A stretch of DNA of 64,000 nt from the NCBI GenBank assembly GCA_015501605.1, contig JADNRZ010000024.1:496001-560000 (forward strand), given 5' to 3'. The notes beneath the pieces are model-generated. The model worked only from the letters and a program-made list of their open reading frames with translations, was not told the DNA's origin and searched no databases. The position numbers and the translations under genes were made by a program. Position 1 is the first letter of the stretch. Each line of letters begins with the position of its first letter. This stretch comes from Panaeolus papilionaceus. Lineage: Eukaryota; Basidiomycota; Agaricomycetes; Agaricales. Positions 48,834 to 61,700 of the stretch are shown here, piece by piece.

Positions 48834-50143
48834 TCACGACCGGAAGGCGTCGACTGCTGTCCTCATCCGCGAGATTTGCATTGGTGAGAAACGTACGCGA
48901 CATCCTTCCGCAGAGTAATCCATGTAGCTCCCTGTTATAAGAGAAGCTGAGTCAGAGGTTCAAGACGAATGAAAACGAAACACTGAGACTCACAGACGGG
49001 ATCAAGACCAGGCAGAAGCGGACAACTGTCTCGAGTCTCAGGACAACCGTCTGACGGTGACGCCTGAGCTGGTGTGTCAGCTACCTCATCACCATTACCT
49101 GCACAACCGTCCTGGAATGTATGCCACAAGCTCAACCAGTGACCGACTTCGTGAATAAGGGTACTGCCTTGACGGATAGTACTTGACCCTCCTGGCAGCG
49201 AGTTGTATCGAATGAAAGCCCCGTCGAATTCGGGATACTCGGCGTAATACGAGGGCGGAAGGGCGAAACCATATGTCGAATCATCCATAGTGAAGCTTTC
49301 GGACGCGGTTGAGACGATTGACCCATCGTATAACAGAAATGAGAAACCTACCCAATCAAATTGACATTCAAGGTCTTGATATCGCCCCTCCGAAATGATT
49401 TCCCAAAATTACCTAGCATCGTTGCCCTGTAAAAATGTGAGCCTCACTGCAGGTGGCTAGTAGCGCATACAAGGTCGCAACGTCCGCAGCACTTACTGAG
49501 CATCGCTTTCCGGCACGTTGAGTTCATCATGGTATCTCCTTGAAAGGATGCGGGTGATGGATTTTAGGTTGAACGAGATTCCTGCGTCCAGATACCCTGC
49601 ATTGAGAACTTTAACTTGGTCTTCAATGTGTTTATCTCTGCTCAAGAGCAAAAAAAAATTAATCGGGAGAAACAAAGGGCAGGGTGCAGTAACGTCCAGT
49701 GCTTGGGCAGAGTGCGCAATGACAGCTGGAGGTTCTTACAAGGAAAGAGGAGACTCACGGAACCCATCCTCCACTATACGTCATGTTGGCAGCTACAACG
49801 TTGACATACGTCTCGAAAACAATGGGATTGGTGTTCAGCTGACGCTTTTGCTTCCTCTCCCGCTCGACCCGTTCAAGGGCAATGTTAATGATTTCTGCGT
49901 CTTTCAACGTGTATGGAGTTGCACATTCTCCTCTGTTGAGCGCAAAAGAGATAGGGAGAGATGGATGACCGACGAGAATGATCAGAAGGTGAGCAAAGGA
50001 GCATATAAATAGTCGACACCAAGAACATACCCATGGGCCAGATTGTCCTGCGTAACACGCTTGACCAATGAATGGGCTGCAAGAACCTCCGTCGCTAATA
50101 GTGATAGGGACAGTAGAGAAGCAAACGTTGATAGAATTTGCAT
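48834..50143 (-). CDS. Secreted zinc metalloprotease, M43 (pappalysin-like) family
   Basis: Begins M-Q-I-L-S-T-F-A-S-L-L-S-L-S-L-L-A-T-E-V-L-A-A at 50143, a typical signal peptide, with a short K-R-containing pro-segment after it. Several exons follow, with E-C-A-T-P-Y-T-L, Y-V-N-V-V-A-A-N-M-T-Y-S-G-G-W-V-P and G-A-F-I-R-Y-N-S-L-P-G-G-S. The zinc site is H-E-V-G-H-W-L-S-L-W-H (about 49120-49160). The usual H-E-x-x-H-x-x-G-x-x-H has Ser in place of Gly. The Met-turn Y-M-D-Y-S is in the last exon, followed by S-P-M-Q-I-S-R-M-R and TGA at 48834-48836. Cysteines in D-G-C-A-G-N-G-D-E-V and C-P-E-T-R-D-S-C-P-L-L-P-G are family-typical. The enzyme would digest extracellular protein. The Gly-to-Ser change is tolerated at unknown cost. 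Confidence 0.88.
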
Positions 50144-52978
50144 GGTGATGAAGTATAGGTAGCCCAATATGTGCCTAAATGACAGATCGAGAACAGATCC
50201 CAAGAGCCGCGAAGGAAGGACGCCGTGCGCTTAGTAGGATGGAATAAGTCGAGTACTTAACGCTCCGATTATTGACTGGCAGTGCTTGAGTCGGTAGGGT
50301 TATTCGTTGGGATTTTACAGCCAAGTCTCGTCGTTAGAGCAGAAGGGAAGGATACGACCGTCAAACACGGTTTTCATGACTATGGAGGTCAACCCTGCAT
50401 TCGTTGATGCCTCAGCTCGGACATTGACCATTGCCAAGGTTTTGATGACTCTTGCTAGCCAATCACAACAGGCAAAGGCAACCACAGCATCAGCTTGCAT
50501 CAGACAAAGTCCACTAAGTATGAATTGACCTTGAATCAACAATTGATGAGCACAGGTATCGATTTCTATCCGTCTTTCCGAGAGATTTCGTTTCGCAATG
50601 AGCGTTTCCGCGAGCGGCTCAGAGGGCTTTCAAAGGAGAACGAACTCATAATACAGACCAAGAACTCCCTTCGTAGCTCATAATGTTATGGGGAAAGAGT
50701 TCACCATATTGAATTGGGTACCCTATTGGATCATATTTATCCGACAACTGAATGGGCATTCATAATTCAATGGGGACCCTTGGCGATGTCTCCTCACTTG
50801 GAAATTGGAATGGTCGCACTTTGGTGATGCGCCCACACTTTCGGAGCACTTCAACAAACCGCCCGCTGTCGACAAAGTTGCGGAACGGCTTCGACCTGAA
50901 AGTCTTAGTACCTACTGAGGTACTATCAGCAAGGGGGTCGATTATACGTCAAATTAATCCAGGGAAGTCCAAGATGTTACTGATAAGATGGATAAGATTG
51001 GCGCCGATCAAATCAACGAAGTCGTGAACAGATCAAGATGATCGCACAACTGACCGGAACCCATCAAATGCTTCGAAAATACTTCAAAGTTCAGAAAAAC
51101 ATGATAAGAGCAGGGCTAGGGTTGATGTCGGTGATTATTGTGGTACGGCAAGGGTCTCGCTCAAAAAATAGTTCATGCCGTGGATTGAGTAACCGGATGA
51201 TTTTTATAACATTGAACGGTAGGCGATCGTGAATAGCTTCGGAGTTAGAAGCAGACAATGACGCCGACTAGCAATAGGCCAGTTATTTCAGGCGAGTGCC
51301 TGTGGAATTTGTTGTGGGGTCACTACATAGGCAGCTCAGGTAGCCATCGATGGGATATGTATACGACCATGACATTTTTGTACCGTGGAGGCGAAGTACA
51401 ATTTGGGATTTGATAGAGGGGGGTAGCTATGCTCCATGTGGTTAAAAAAACGTAGGAAACAATGAACATGTTACTGCATATATAACTTACTTGGGGTATG
51501 TGTATATTATATGTGGAGACTGCAGTAGCAAGCGCGAGAAGGAAAATGCTGCACGCGCTTTTCGGGTGCCCGGAATTGGGTCAGCTGGTCCAGTTATGAC
51601 CATTTGCGTTTCAGTTTTCAACAGGAGCGGTCTGCCATGTATGGATGTGCGGTGGGGCGTGCATCGTACAAACAGACGCCACAATCAGAGTTCCCTCCTC
51701 GTCTTTTGCTCTCGAGCCTTCGCGATTGGGCCGTTAAATATTTTATACATGTCATGCGAATACCGAAAGCATCAAGTGTGTCCACGATGCTTACCTACAG
51801 GTTGCATTCTGGCGCGGCATGTGAAGCGACATTCACATTACTTTTAAGAGCTCCGGTTGCCGGCTGAGTAGATGAGAGGGATAAACATTCTCATCGTGCG
51901 GATGATGTCAGTATGACATACAGTAAGCAGGCAGCTTTCCTCTTCAAAGACAGGCTACATGAGGGGGTCTGGTGAAACTGTATCTAGCGCTAATAGTCTC
52001 ACTTGCATTACAAAGTCGAGCGCGTCTGACAGCCACAAGCCAGACAAATTTAATGGCACGAGACTTTATCCAACTGAAAAAGTGGCGTCCAGGACTCCAG
52101 GCATCATTGACAGCCCAAAATGGTGTTTTGTTTTGGAAGAAATGATAGAGTCCCGAACGGTCCACCAGAGATGGTCGACCTTTCTCATGAAATGTTTCGG
52201 TACGCAGCCGCAAAGATACACGGTTACTGAGACCTGGTGTGGAAGCAGTCAAACGATCTCGCAATCTCGGAACAGCCCACGTGGGTCGCCCCCGTCGCGT
52301 GGACCCAGGACCAGCTTGACATTGTATATACACGATAAGTAAACAATGCTCAGGTAAGTAAATACGGCATCGTTTCGCCTGGCAGGCGTGGTTTGCATAT
52401 CCTTAAATTAGGACGCGGATATGACGGTGGTGACTTTCTGTAGCTCCTAATATCCCGACATCGGAAGTAGGGGCTTCGGCCATTTCGGCTGGGTCTCTCG
52501 ACTTCATTCGAAAACGGTACGACGTTGACCAGACATCCGCGGAGTATGAGATTAGATTCATCGCTCGAGTCCCCGTTATCTGGCAACGAAGCGGTGAGAA
52601 AACATTACAGTTGAGACAGGGAATCGCGATCATGAAGTGAAAAGCAGGCATTGATAAATGTGGTAAAGTATGTTGAAGAGGTATTGCTGGCGTAGGGGGG
52701 GTGGTGGGGCAAATTAAAGGGTACATATTGAACGTCATCTCGAACGACTCAAGGAAAAGTCAAGAACCAGTACTCAGTACTCAGTACCAACCAAGAATCG
52801 AGATTGTTGAGCGCGTTTCTTGTTCAACCCAGTGGGAATCAGTTACGTAATCTTATTTGGATATACACCTTTTGACAAACATTACGAGTATGCCTCTGCC
52901 AACTCAACGTCCCTGTCGTCAGACTCATTAGCTTTGACGGCGACGACGACTGTGTTATCATAACTCCAGCCTGTAACA
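50144..52978. other. Gene-poor region
   Basis: 2.8 kb without a supportable gene. Frames at 50315-50542 (minus) and 51490-51850 (plus) are longer than most but carry no recognised motif or splice partner. Their compositions do not look clearly coding. Confidence 0.4.
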
Positions 52979-53570
52979 ATGTCTATGGACCCTAACACAC
53001 CTGCTAGCCTTCAGACGCTTTATGCTCCCAATATCATCTTCAACTCAACGCTGAATAATGTTAAATTTATCTCGGCATGTTTTACTGGTGCAGCTGCTGG
53101 AATTCTAGGTCTACAGAACTTCCAAGGATTCTTGTTTTTCATTGCGTCGACACTGCTAACATCCGCCCTGACATACGTGATCAATCTTAATGGCCGTCCA
53201 AGTCGATATCTTGTTGGTTTCCATCAAGCTGCTGCTGCGAAACCTGGTCCGTCACCAGGAGGTCTGGCCTCCTTAAGTGGTGCGCTGGAGTTACTCAACC
53301 CGGGGCAAGACAACGCTTTTACTTTTGTTCTGATGTGGACGTTATTTTATGGTACTTTTTTTTTCAGTCTTCGATTTATTTTAGTTAATCAACCGTGTTC
53401 TGTTTCAATAGGAATTGTGCATGGTATGTTGCCTTCTTTGGAATTGTGGTTCTTACCGTTGGCTGCCCTCGACAAGGGGGCGCTTGGTTTCGCCGCCGGT
53501 TCTCTCTAGATGCATCTGTAAAATTTTCTAACACGTCTTCTCTTATCTTCGGCAAACAGTGTATGACTGA
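52979..53570 (+). CDS. EMC6: ER membrane protein complex subunit 6
   Basis: Subunit of the EMC insertase, which places transmembrane helices into the ER membrane. Three exons: 52979-53351, a 12-nt exon 53412-53423, and an 11-nt final exon 53560-53570, giving 131 residues. Conserved family text: L-Y-A-P-N-I-I-F-N, I-S-A-C-F-T-G-A-A-A-G-I-L-G-L, F-I-A-S-T-L-L-T-S, L-E-L-L-N-P-G-Q-D-N-A-F-T-F and W-T-L-F-Y. The tiny exons then complete the invariant end G-I-V-H-V-Y-D followed by TGA. Without them the protein would run on in an unrelated frame, which argues strongly for this splicing. Membrane spans are expected around residues 30-50, 50-70 and 105-125. The Ala/Pro-rich loop (A-A-A-A-K-P-G-P-S-P) is longer than in human EMC6. 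Confidence 0.92.
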
Positions 53571-54577
53571 ATGAGTCCCCACCCAACTATCGACCACTAG
53601 TTTATATTCCCATGTAAGTTCCGGATTTCCAATTTTCTCGTAATGTCAGCTGAGTATTCTTTCAATCCAGATTATCATACCCAACTATATGGCACTTGTT
53701 GATCTGCGCATTGAACAAAAATAAAGAGAAAACTACCAGTCATCTATTGCAAAGGGACGATAATTTACCCGCAACCTTAACATACGGTCGCGTGGTGTGT
53801 CAAGCGGCGGTGAAATTCGCCTGCTTATGAAGGTCTCAGGACTCTTTTCTTGATGATCTCATCATTTTTCCCTCGTCTGAGTATACGAACTACTTGCCCC
53901 TTTAAAGTATGAGCGGCCGTCTCTTACCTTGATGACATTATCTTTCAATGTAGTCTAACACTTGTCCAGTCGAAATAAAACATGTGGACCTGGGATCCAA
54001 GCCTGGTTGTTGGTACCATGTCGCCGTTTTTGCCTTCAGTCACTTTTCTGTATCCGGAGTATTTACCTGACACTTGTTTCGAGACGGGACGCCCTTTTCA
54101 AGTTGAGATTGCAATGAATACTCGCCCCACCCTTGCTCAGGTCGCTCGAGCTTCGTCCACATCCTTTCGCCCTTGATATTTTCGGTGTCATCCAAGTCTA
54201 CCTTGTGACGCACTAGCGATTCCTTGTGCAGATGTTGGCGAAAAGGCGTTCTTGTGGGCACGGCGGTGCCAGGAGACTACGTAAAGGCCCTTTATAGTTA
54301 CATTATACATTCTTCCCTACGAGTACCCATTGTCAATCAACCATTGTGCATGATTGTTGAACTTGGGTGCTTTGCCAATTCAATTGCTGTGCCGGACCGA
54401 AGTCAGACTGCCTGTGATTCGGAGTGCTTATTTAACGACCCTGAAGAGCTCATTAGTGTCTGCCATCATCCGTTCTGCCACTGCATCATCTTCAACTTTA
54501 CAGTCCTCGTCGTTCTTTTCGAGTGAAGCCAGTGCCACCAAATTTTAGCGTCCTGTTCGTCGGGGGGAAAAGTTTAA
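53571..54577. other. Intergenic region
   Basis: About 1 kb with only short frames (one at 53982-54176 has an ATG but no motif). It holds the promoter of the RS-rich gene. Confidence 0.4.
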
Positions 54578-57496
54578 ATGTCTGATCTTTTTGCAAGGAT
54601 CGGGCCTAAAGCTTCCTCTCCCGATGATTTTCACCTAACTTCAAGAACACCAGTGAAATACTTCCCTAACAAAACATGGGTAAGAGAAGGTTATCAAGTG
54701 AAGAAGACGAGACAACAATGGAATACGAATGATTATAATGCGGATGATTCTGAGCATGACAGTGATACTTCCAGTAAAGGTCACGATGACGGACACGATC
54801 GTGACGACAAAATATCATGGGAACCACATGTTGCTTCCATTCATCGACCACAAAGCCCACCCTCTCTGCTGCTTCGTATGGGCTTAAGTCCTGGCATAAA
54901 GGTGGAAGAGGTTTCACAGACGGTTCCGAAGGACGTACCTGCAGACTGTGTTCCATCCACCCCGGTATCGTTCAAATCCGCGAAACCGACGCCGACGATG
55001 CCAGCAGCTAGGACGACACTACCTACCCAACCTGTTCAATTATCATCTGGAGGTACTGAGGGCTCAGAGAAGGAACTGGAGAAGGCAGGGCATAAAAACA
55101 CTGGTAAGATTCATTCTGTCATTCACTATGTCATTTCGTATCTCATAGCAAGATCAGAGATAGTACCATCTAGCTTGTCGTCTGTAGGAAGTGAACAGGT
55201 GCGTTTAAACTTTCCTTTGATTTTTTAATCATGCTAATCAACACGTATCAGAACCAACCAAATGTCATAACCTCATTAAAAACGAGTTCTCCTCATGTCA
55301 TCGATCTGGAAAAGCAAGGGCCGGGCCACTCAGAACAGCAGGAAGTTGCGAGGAGAAGCCCTCCTCGTGTTGATGGTCATCATAAAAACCCTCGGCATGC
55401 CACTCAAGCACTTACTACGACGAACTTACCAACCCCACCGTCATCAACACCATTATCTGACATTTCAAGTACAAGCGCTTTACCAGTGGCGATTCCTACC
55501 AACATACCGTCGCAGACAGACGGAGAAGCAAGAGAAGGGTGCTCAAGTGAGGTGAAATCCCTGCTGGGCCGTATTGTTGAGCAAAACACGGCCCGACGAG
55601 TGGCAGACCAGAGGTCCAGCGCACAAACCCAGCCTATAGTGATTCCGCCTTCCGTCCTGACAGACGAAGTCTGTGAATCAGTGGCGAAAAATATGGGCCA
55701 GGCTCAAAAGGAAATAGATGCAATACTTGCCTCGCCTCAAATCCAGTCTCTAATTCAAGCAGCAGCGGCTGGCAAGCAAGTCTCTGATGCTAGCTCCTTC
55801 AATCCCAATACCCAATCTTCAATATCATCACCATCGCGTATTCCTGTGCAGATTCCACCAGAAATGTTGACGTCTCAAGGACCCGCAAACGAATATACTT
55901 CTGGCCATTCCAGAAACAATCACAGTGACCGGGCATCCCCTGCGCTGAGTAGAGATCGTGGATCATCAGCAGAATATAACGACGATCGTTATTATCACTC
56001 TCGTCACGAACCCTATTCGCCGAGGGGAAGGGGTAGAGGCAGGGGATTGTTTAGGGCACGGGGGAGAGGACGGGGTAGGGGAAGAGGATTTGCGCCCTAC
56101 GATGGTGGGTACGGACCCTATGACCGATCTGACGACTATCATCGTGATCGCAGTTTCTCCCCCCGACGCTCAACATCCCCATATTCCAAATATCCTTACC
56201 CTAAACATGTTTATGACGATAAATACAGCAGAAGCAGGAGCAGAAGTCGGAGTCCAGGAAAGGGCAAAAGCCGGTACCGCAGCAGAAGCAGAAGCAGAAG
56301 CAGAAGCCGGAGCCCTCGTTATTCACGATCACGGTCCCCTGCGGCCCGCACTAAATTATATCGCTCAAGACATGATTATGATTCAGTTTCTCCGCGTCGT
56401 CGTCGAGCATCTGATTACTCTCGCTCGCACAAACATTCCAAGAGACATTCCCGTTCCCGATCACGGTCATCGATAGCGTCCTCAAGGTCTCGTTCTCGTT
56501 CGGCAGAAAGGCGTCATAAAAAGAAAAAACATCGACTAAAATATCCATCGCGGTCCGTCTCGCCTCGAGATGACAAATATTCCTCAAAAAAGAGGAAGCA
56601 CAGAACACCGAGTCCAGAAGAGCGGAGAAAGAAGAGACATTCCTCAGTGACAAGACACAGGGATAGGACACCATCCCGAGACCGCAAAAGGGATGATAAA
56701 ACAGGAGAACCCCGCTCGGAAGCGTCCACTAGGGTATCTGAAAAGCCCGAGGATAAAAAATTACAAGAGGTGCAGAAACGGGAATCAACACCGCCGCGAG
56801 CATCCCGTTCCAAGGACAGAACGACTCAACATACAGCTGAGCCAGTGCCCGCAAAAGCGCCCTCGACCGAGGCTCAAGAGACTGTACGACCATTGCCTTG
56901 CCATAACGTTCCTGGTATTTGGTCTGCCAGACTTGGAAATGAGGGCATCAGCACATTTCAGTGTGTATTTGAGATTGATGATCTAACAGCTAAGAAGTGG
57001 GATATTTCGATGCCGAGGCAAGCAATTTATCTGTGCGCATATATATACCATATTAACAGAGGAAACAGGATAGCAACTGACCCACGACGACCAGCGGTTA
57101 TGCCTAAGCAGAAACTCGGCATCCACATATGCAGCTATCTAAAGCCGGAAATCGAAGCACTAATGCAGAGTTTACAACCAGGTATCAGTCCTCAACAGGT
57201 GGCCAACAAGATAACTAGTCTTGAACAAAATTGGCCCTCTACCCGAGATTTGGTCATCACAATTCATCCTAAATTACCTGGGAAGAAAACGTGGTTATCT
57301 TTTGAGATAGTGAGTGACGTCCTCGACATTTTGACAATTATTGGCGTTTGAGAATGAATTTATTTAAAACCTTCAGGGCCCGGGTTTGGATATCGCTCCT
57401 TATATCCACCAGGGCAACAATATCGTTGAATTCGTTCAGCTGTGCGATATGTCAAATCACATGTTCGTTCTGCTCTCATCCGAGAACGATCTATGA
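54578..57496 (+). CDS. RS-repeat-rich nuclear-type protein with conserved C-terminal domain
   Basis: Four exons (54578-55103, 55149-55198, 55252-57309, 57377-57496) give 917 residues. The N-terminal third is charged and Pro/Ser-rich. Residues about 450-490 form an RG-rich patch (G-R-G-R-G-R-G). A long Arg-Ser region (repeated R-S-R-S, with agaagc DNA repeats near 56225-56310) follows. The last ~200 residues form a folded domain with H-N-V-P-G-I-W-S-A-R-L-G, I-D-D-L-T-A-K-K-W, L-D-I-A-P-Y-I-H-Q-G-N-N-I and F-V-L-L-S-S. RS and RG regions are typical of splicing and mRNP proteins. The C-terminal part faintly recalls the PINIT-type beta domain of PIAS/Siz proteins, but no SP-RING is present. I do not recognise the protein. 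The start is the first ATG (M-S-D-L-F-A-R). Confidence 0.75.
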
Positions 57497-58155
57497 CCTT
57501 GGGGCCGATAAAGGATTCCAAGCGACTTCCATCGACTTTATTATTGTTTAAGATAACTTCGTTTTCTCGACGCCCTCGACTACCTACATTAATCCACGGC
57601 GCTCAATTCTCGCGAGCTTGCCGCAGATGGCGCTTATATATTCAATATCTAAAACATCCCCCACTTTCCCTTTGATGAAAACCCGCCAGTTGTCATCAAA
57701 GCACTACTCTTGCTGCTTTCTTTGTCGTCGCATTGCAATCCATTCGCATCACCCGCATTATAACCGGTTTTGATTAATGATGAACCAATACACTAAATCA
57801 AAAAATTTGCCCTGCATAACCATCCCTCTCACCTTTGACGCCACGCATAACCTAGCAGTCGTTTCCAACGAAGTTCCCTTCTTAATCCAATTCTTTATTC
57901 GTCGCTGAGTCACACTCCTTGCTTGGGAGACCTTATCTTTCTTTCTTTGCCTTGTGGAGCGCAGCACTCGGTGCATGTCGTTTTGAACGCTCCGTCAGCT
58001 GTTTGAGCTTGGAGCTCAATTCGACGGCCACTGACGACCACGCCCCCATCCAGGATTAGGGTATCAATTAAATTCGTACCATGGCGTTGGTTAGCTTGCC
58101 ATTCAAGACAACCTGGTAAGGATCTGCACACAGATACTCTTCAAACAATGCGACC
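57497..58155. other. Intergenic region
   Basis: About 660 bp downstream of the RS-rich gene; nothing recognised. Confidence 0.4.
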
Positions 58156-58770
58156 CTATGCATTATAAAACGGGGATACCAGGTCTTCAAATCCGGTGCA
58201 AGCGATGGGGTCTGCCGCAAGCAAATACTTGGAGAATCGTCTGTCCGTGGGTGGGCAGATTGTGTAGCTGCGGGACCCTTCTTTTCCTAAAAAGAGTGTA
58301 AGATAACCTGACTTTCTGGGGGGTAATGTCCACATGATATCGGGAGGGCACTGGCGACATCCTGAAACCCCGACTATTTCAGCTCCGACAGGAACGAAGA
58401 CAACCCTTAGGAATAAGCAAGGTTGCAAAAAAAGAGAATTCGAAAAAGAAGTTGCCGGAGAAGGCCTGGTGAAGATATGACTCGGCGACTTGGAGATGCC
58501 TATCAATTATTTGAAGTCTTGCCCCAAGGTTTTCCTTTCGGACTCGGAACGCTTTCTCATCCGTTGACTTGAAAATCAATTGTACTCCTATGATTTTCCT
58601 GGCTGTGAGTCTAGACTCCAAGGGAGTAAATACGGGTATGCGGGGATTGTTGTACGTGTACACCCACTCTACAAATATGGGGTGCTCACTTGGTCTTTCT
58701 CTTATAAGCATCATAACGTGCCATGTACCAAGAGAAGTGCATGGGTTCAAGTATCGCTGAAATTAAATTG
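58156..58770 (-). pseudogene. Possible gene remnant in two overlapping frames
   Basis: Two minus-strand frames overlap. One (58379-58750) reads W-H-V-M-M-L-I-R-E-R-P-S-E-H-P-I-F-V-E-W, T-A-R-K-I-I-G-V-Q-L-I-F and A-R-L-Q-I-I-D-R-H-L-Q-V. The next (58156-58506) reads G-S-R-S-Y-T-I-C-P-P-T-D-R-R-F-S-K-Y-L-L. Both have protein-like composition and could be successive parts of one protein, but no GT..AG intron joins them. A TTTCAG acceptor precedes the first frame. It may be a frameshifted old gene. Family not recognised. Confidence 0.25.
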
Positions 58771-61700
58771 TGTGAGAATCGACATCCGATCGTACCGTCT
58801 GGGGGTTGTATGACGCTTCGAAACATGGATCATGGACGGTTCCATCGGTTCCAATTGCTTTTACCTATTTTTTTTGCGTTTAATGGGTAAAGCTTTCAGA
58901 GCAACACCCGGAGAATATATATAGTGTTCGATGATGGCACGGCAGACCATATGATGAAACCCAGTCGTGACGAACTAGAGCATCAAATCTGACGACTGTT
59001 CAACAAGGTGCAGTTCCATAGGTATCGCACTTCCGACTCCACTTCTGGTACACCTTGAGGGCTCTTCTAAGTGCTAGGTACCGGATTCTCTCAAGTCTAG
59101 ATGGACGCCCATTAGAGGCGAAAAGAGAGACGCTTCCTCGATCGGGAAACGGGGATGATGGGAGATGAACCGGCTTTCGATGGAGGCTAGATGATTGATC
59201 GTGTCTCGAAGCTACAGTCTCGCTTTTCGAAGGCTATTCATAAGTGACGCGTTCTTGAACCCGATTCGATGGGACTGTGTCAACGAATGTGGACTATCGA
59301 GGGATAGTAACAACTATCGATCATGCATCATGAGTCAAGGACCCCCCGGGTTTGGCATCGTATTGGCAGTTTAACCATCAAGACCAAAATAGAAAACCAG
59401 GTCTGTGATTTCAAGGGTTTAAGCAAGTCAGTCGACGTCGCAAGGGGATGTCGGGCGAGAAGAATATATTCAACTATTGAATAAATTACTTGTGCTCACT
59501 GAGCATTCTAATCGAACATGGGTGCACGTCGAATCATGTCGGATTATCGCTTTCTCTTCTTGTTAACGCCGCAGCCAGGACTGCAATCTCCGCCATTGAT
59601 GTCAAGAAAGTCCAGCGTTTACGGAATTTCAGGGTGTGATTCAGCAAGTAATGGATTTCGACGTACTGCGCAGGACAAACGTCAATGTTATCTTTTGCAG
59701 TCATACTAATACTGCATTCCCCAAATAATGTTAGAGTCAAATTGACAACGGTTTTCTCATAGCGTGGATACGAGTTACTTGATTATCTTAGCATATGTCC
59801 GCAGAACATGGAAATACACAAACATATGGGATTGTGTACTGCACTACACATTGCGAGATGCAGTAAAATGTCGGCACGGTGCTAGAGACTATACAATGGG
59901 CTATTAATGAATTCTCTTCTCTCTCACCGGCATTATGATTTGTCTCAACCATTCAATTCAAGCGTTGAAGACGGGGGTCACTCTCCACATTTCACATATA
60001 ACCATTATAACTCAAAAATTTCAGCGGGCCTATGACATCGAAATACTCACCGTTGGCGTCATGAAGCCGCCCAAGTGCCCGATCGTGGAGAGCAGTTGCT
60101 ATATGAGCCACTGAAAAACGGGTGGTAGCAGAGCCGGTGCGTAAGATCGAGGGAATACCTGGGGAGGAATCCGAGGTTCGTGGGTTTCCTATTTGGTACT
60201 TGCGCGTCCCAATCTCACTGGAAGGTGGCATTGATGTTGATGTTAATATAATAGAACCCAAGAAGCCGGTTGATCATTTGCATTTCATGGGAGTTCTCCA
60301 GTTCGAACCTCCTGGGATTCTCGCTCGCGTGGCACCCATGTGGTGGCTAGGTTGTCGAAGGCTGGAGCGTCCCCATGAAATGAAGAAGCTGGAACATGGC
60401 AGGAGTCTTTCAGGGAGTCTAGAGACTGGGAACTCTCGCTCGTGGAAGATTAGAAGCACGTACCTTAGCTTGGTCCTGTGGAATAGGCATAATAGTACGT
60501 TCGTAATGTGTCCGCTCTTGAATTACTTTCATTGCTGCCAGACGCGGTGGTAATTTAGCTTCGTGAACCGTGTCAGGTTACACCCTCTTTGCCACCCTTT
60601 TTCAAAATCAAGCCCGTCTTCTTTCTTGATATTAACACCGCCGATGTCTCGCAACTTTTAAATGCACAGATACACAAGACCACACAACGATTCGAGGAAT
60701 GATGTTAGATTATGAAAACCGTCGCCGTGTTGGGAACGAAGCGTTATATACGCAAGTTGAAGTGTATCATTACTGCAATTTTTTTACTGCAAAATTTGCA
60801 TCGGAGCGGGGCTCCGGGTTTATATCCCGCTGCATTGCACACGAGAGTTTTAACCCCAAGTGCCAAGAAAGAACACGCCGCGTAGCCGTCAGCGCCTAAT
60901 CCAATTCTCTGAGCGTAATTTAGCCTAGCGATATGATCCTGCCACGTGGAATTGAGTGATGGCATGACATTATCGCATCACACTTCAAATGTAATTTAAA
61001 TTCAATGGGCATGTCAGAGGATGTCAACAGTGTCGGTACGGGGATATTGCTGACGGATTCTTTGCAGAAAGTTTTAATTTTATGGTGTCGTGATCATCCT
61101 GTATGAAGCAGTAGTCCTCAGTACTGCCCGGGTTTGAAGGCGATGGGTCTGATAGGGGGATCGTTGTGGGCACGTCATAACATATCAATACGAGCACAAT
61201 GCTGACTGAGGTACTTGTAAAAAATGGGTCAGGGATGTGTCTAGGGAGGTTATGAGCCTCAAAGAGGATGTGATCAACAGGCACTTCGGGGTAGATACCG
61301 CTTATGCAACGCATGGCTGATACCAATGGTGATGGTTATTGGGAATAAGCGCTGAGGTACCAGCGATGCAAACTTAAAATATTATCCACAAAAGCCGGTC
61401 ATGCGGTTGAAGTATAAGCTGCCAAGGTGACCGTCCATCGAAGAGACGAATGATTATGGCATTCAGGATCGTCAATGCACCCTCACAACATAATTCGGTA
61501 CCGAGACATGATGTTCGTCGTTCGACATCACTTGATACTCCTATGTGACCCCTTGTGAGATCAGAAATTTTCGGTGGTATAAAGCGGCGTCTGCAGTACT
61601 TTTGTAGCCGTGTAAATTGTTCCCCAATCCATCGGGTTGTTGATGCAAGCATCATGACGTTTTTATTCTAATCGTTTTCTCTACTTCTACTCGTTGTAAT

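Noticed and set aside
52979..53509. EMC6 as a single 176-residue frame
   Set aside because: After F-Y the frame loses family resemblance; splicing via 12- and 11-nt exons restores the conserved end.
60795..60835. Possible tRNA T-arm (cgggtttatatcccg)
   Set aside because: No matching acceptor stem, D-arm or anticodon arm could be found upstream.
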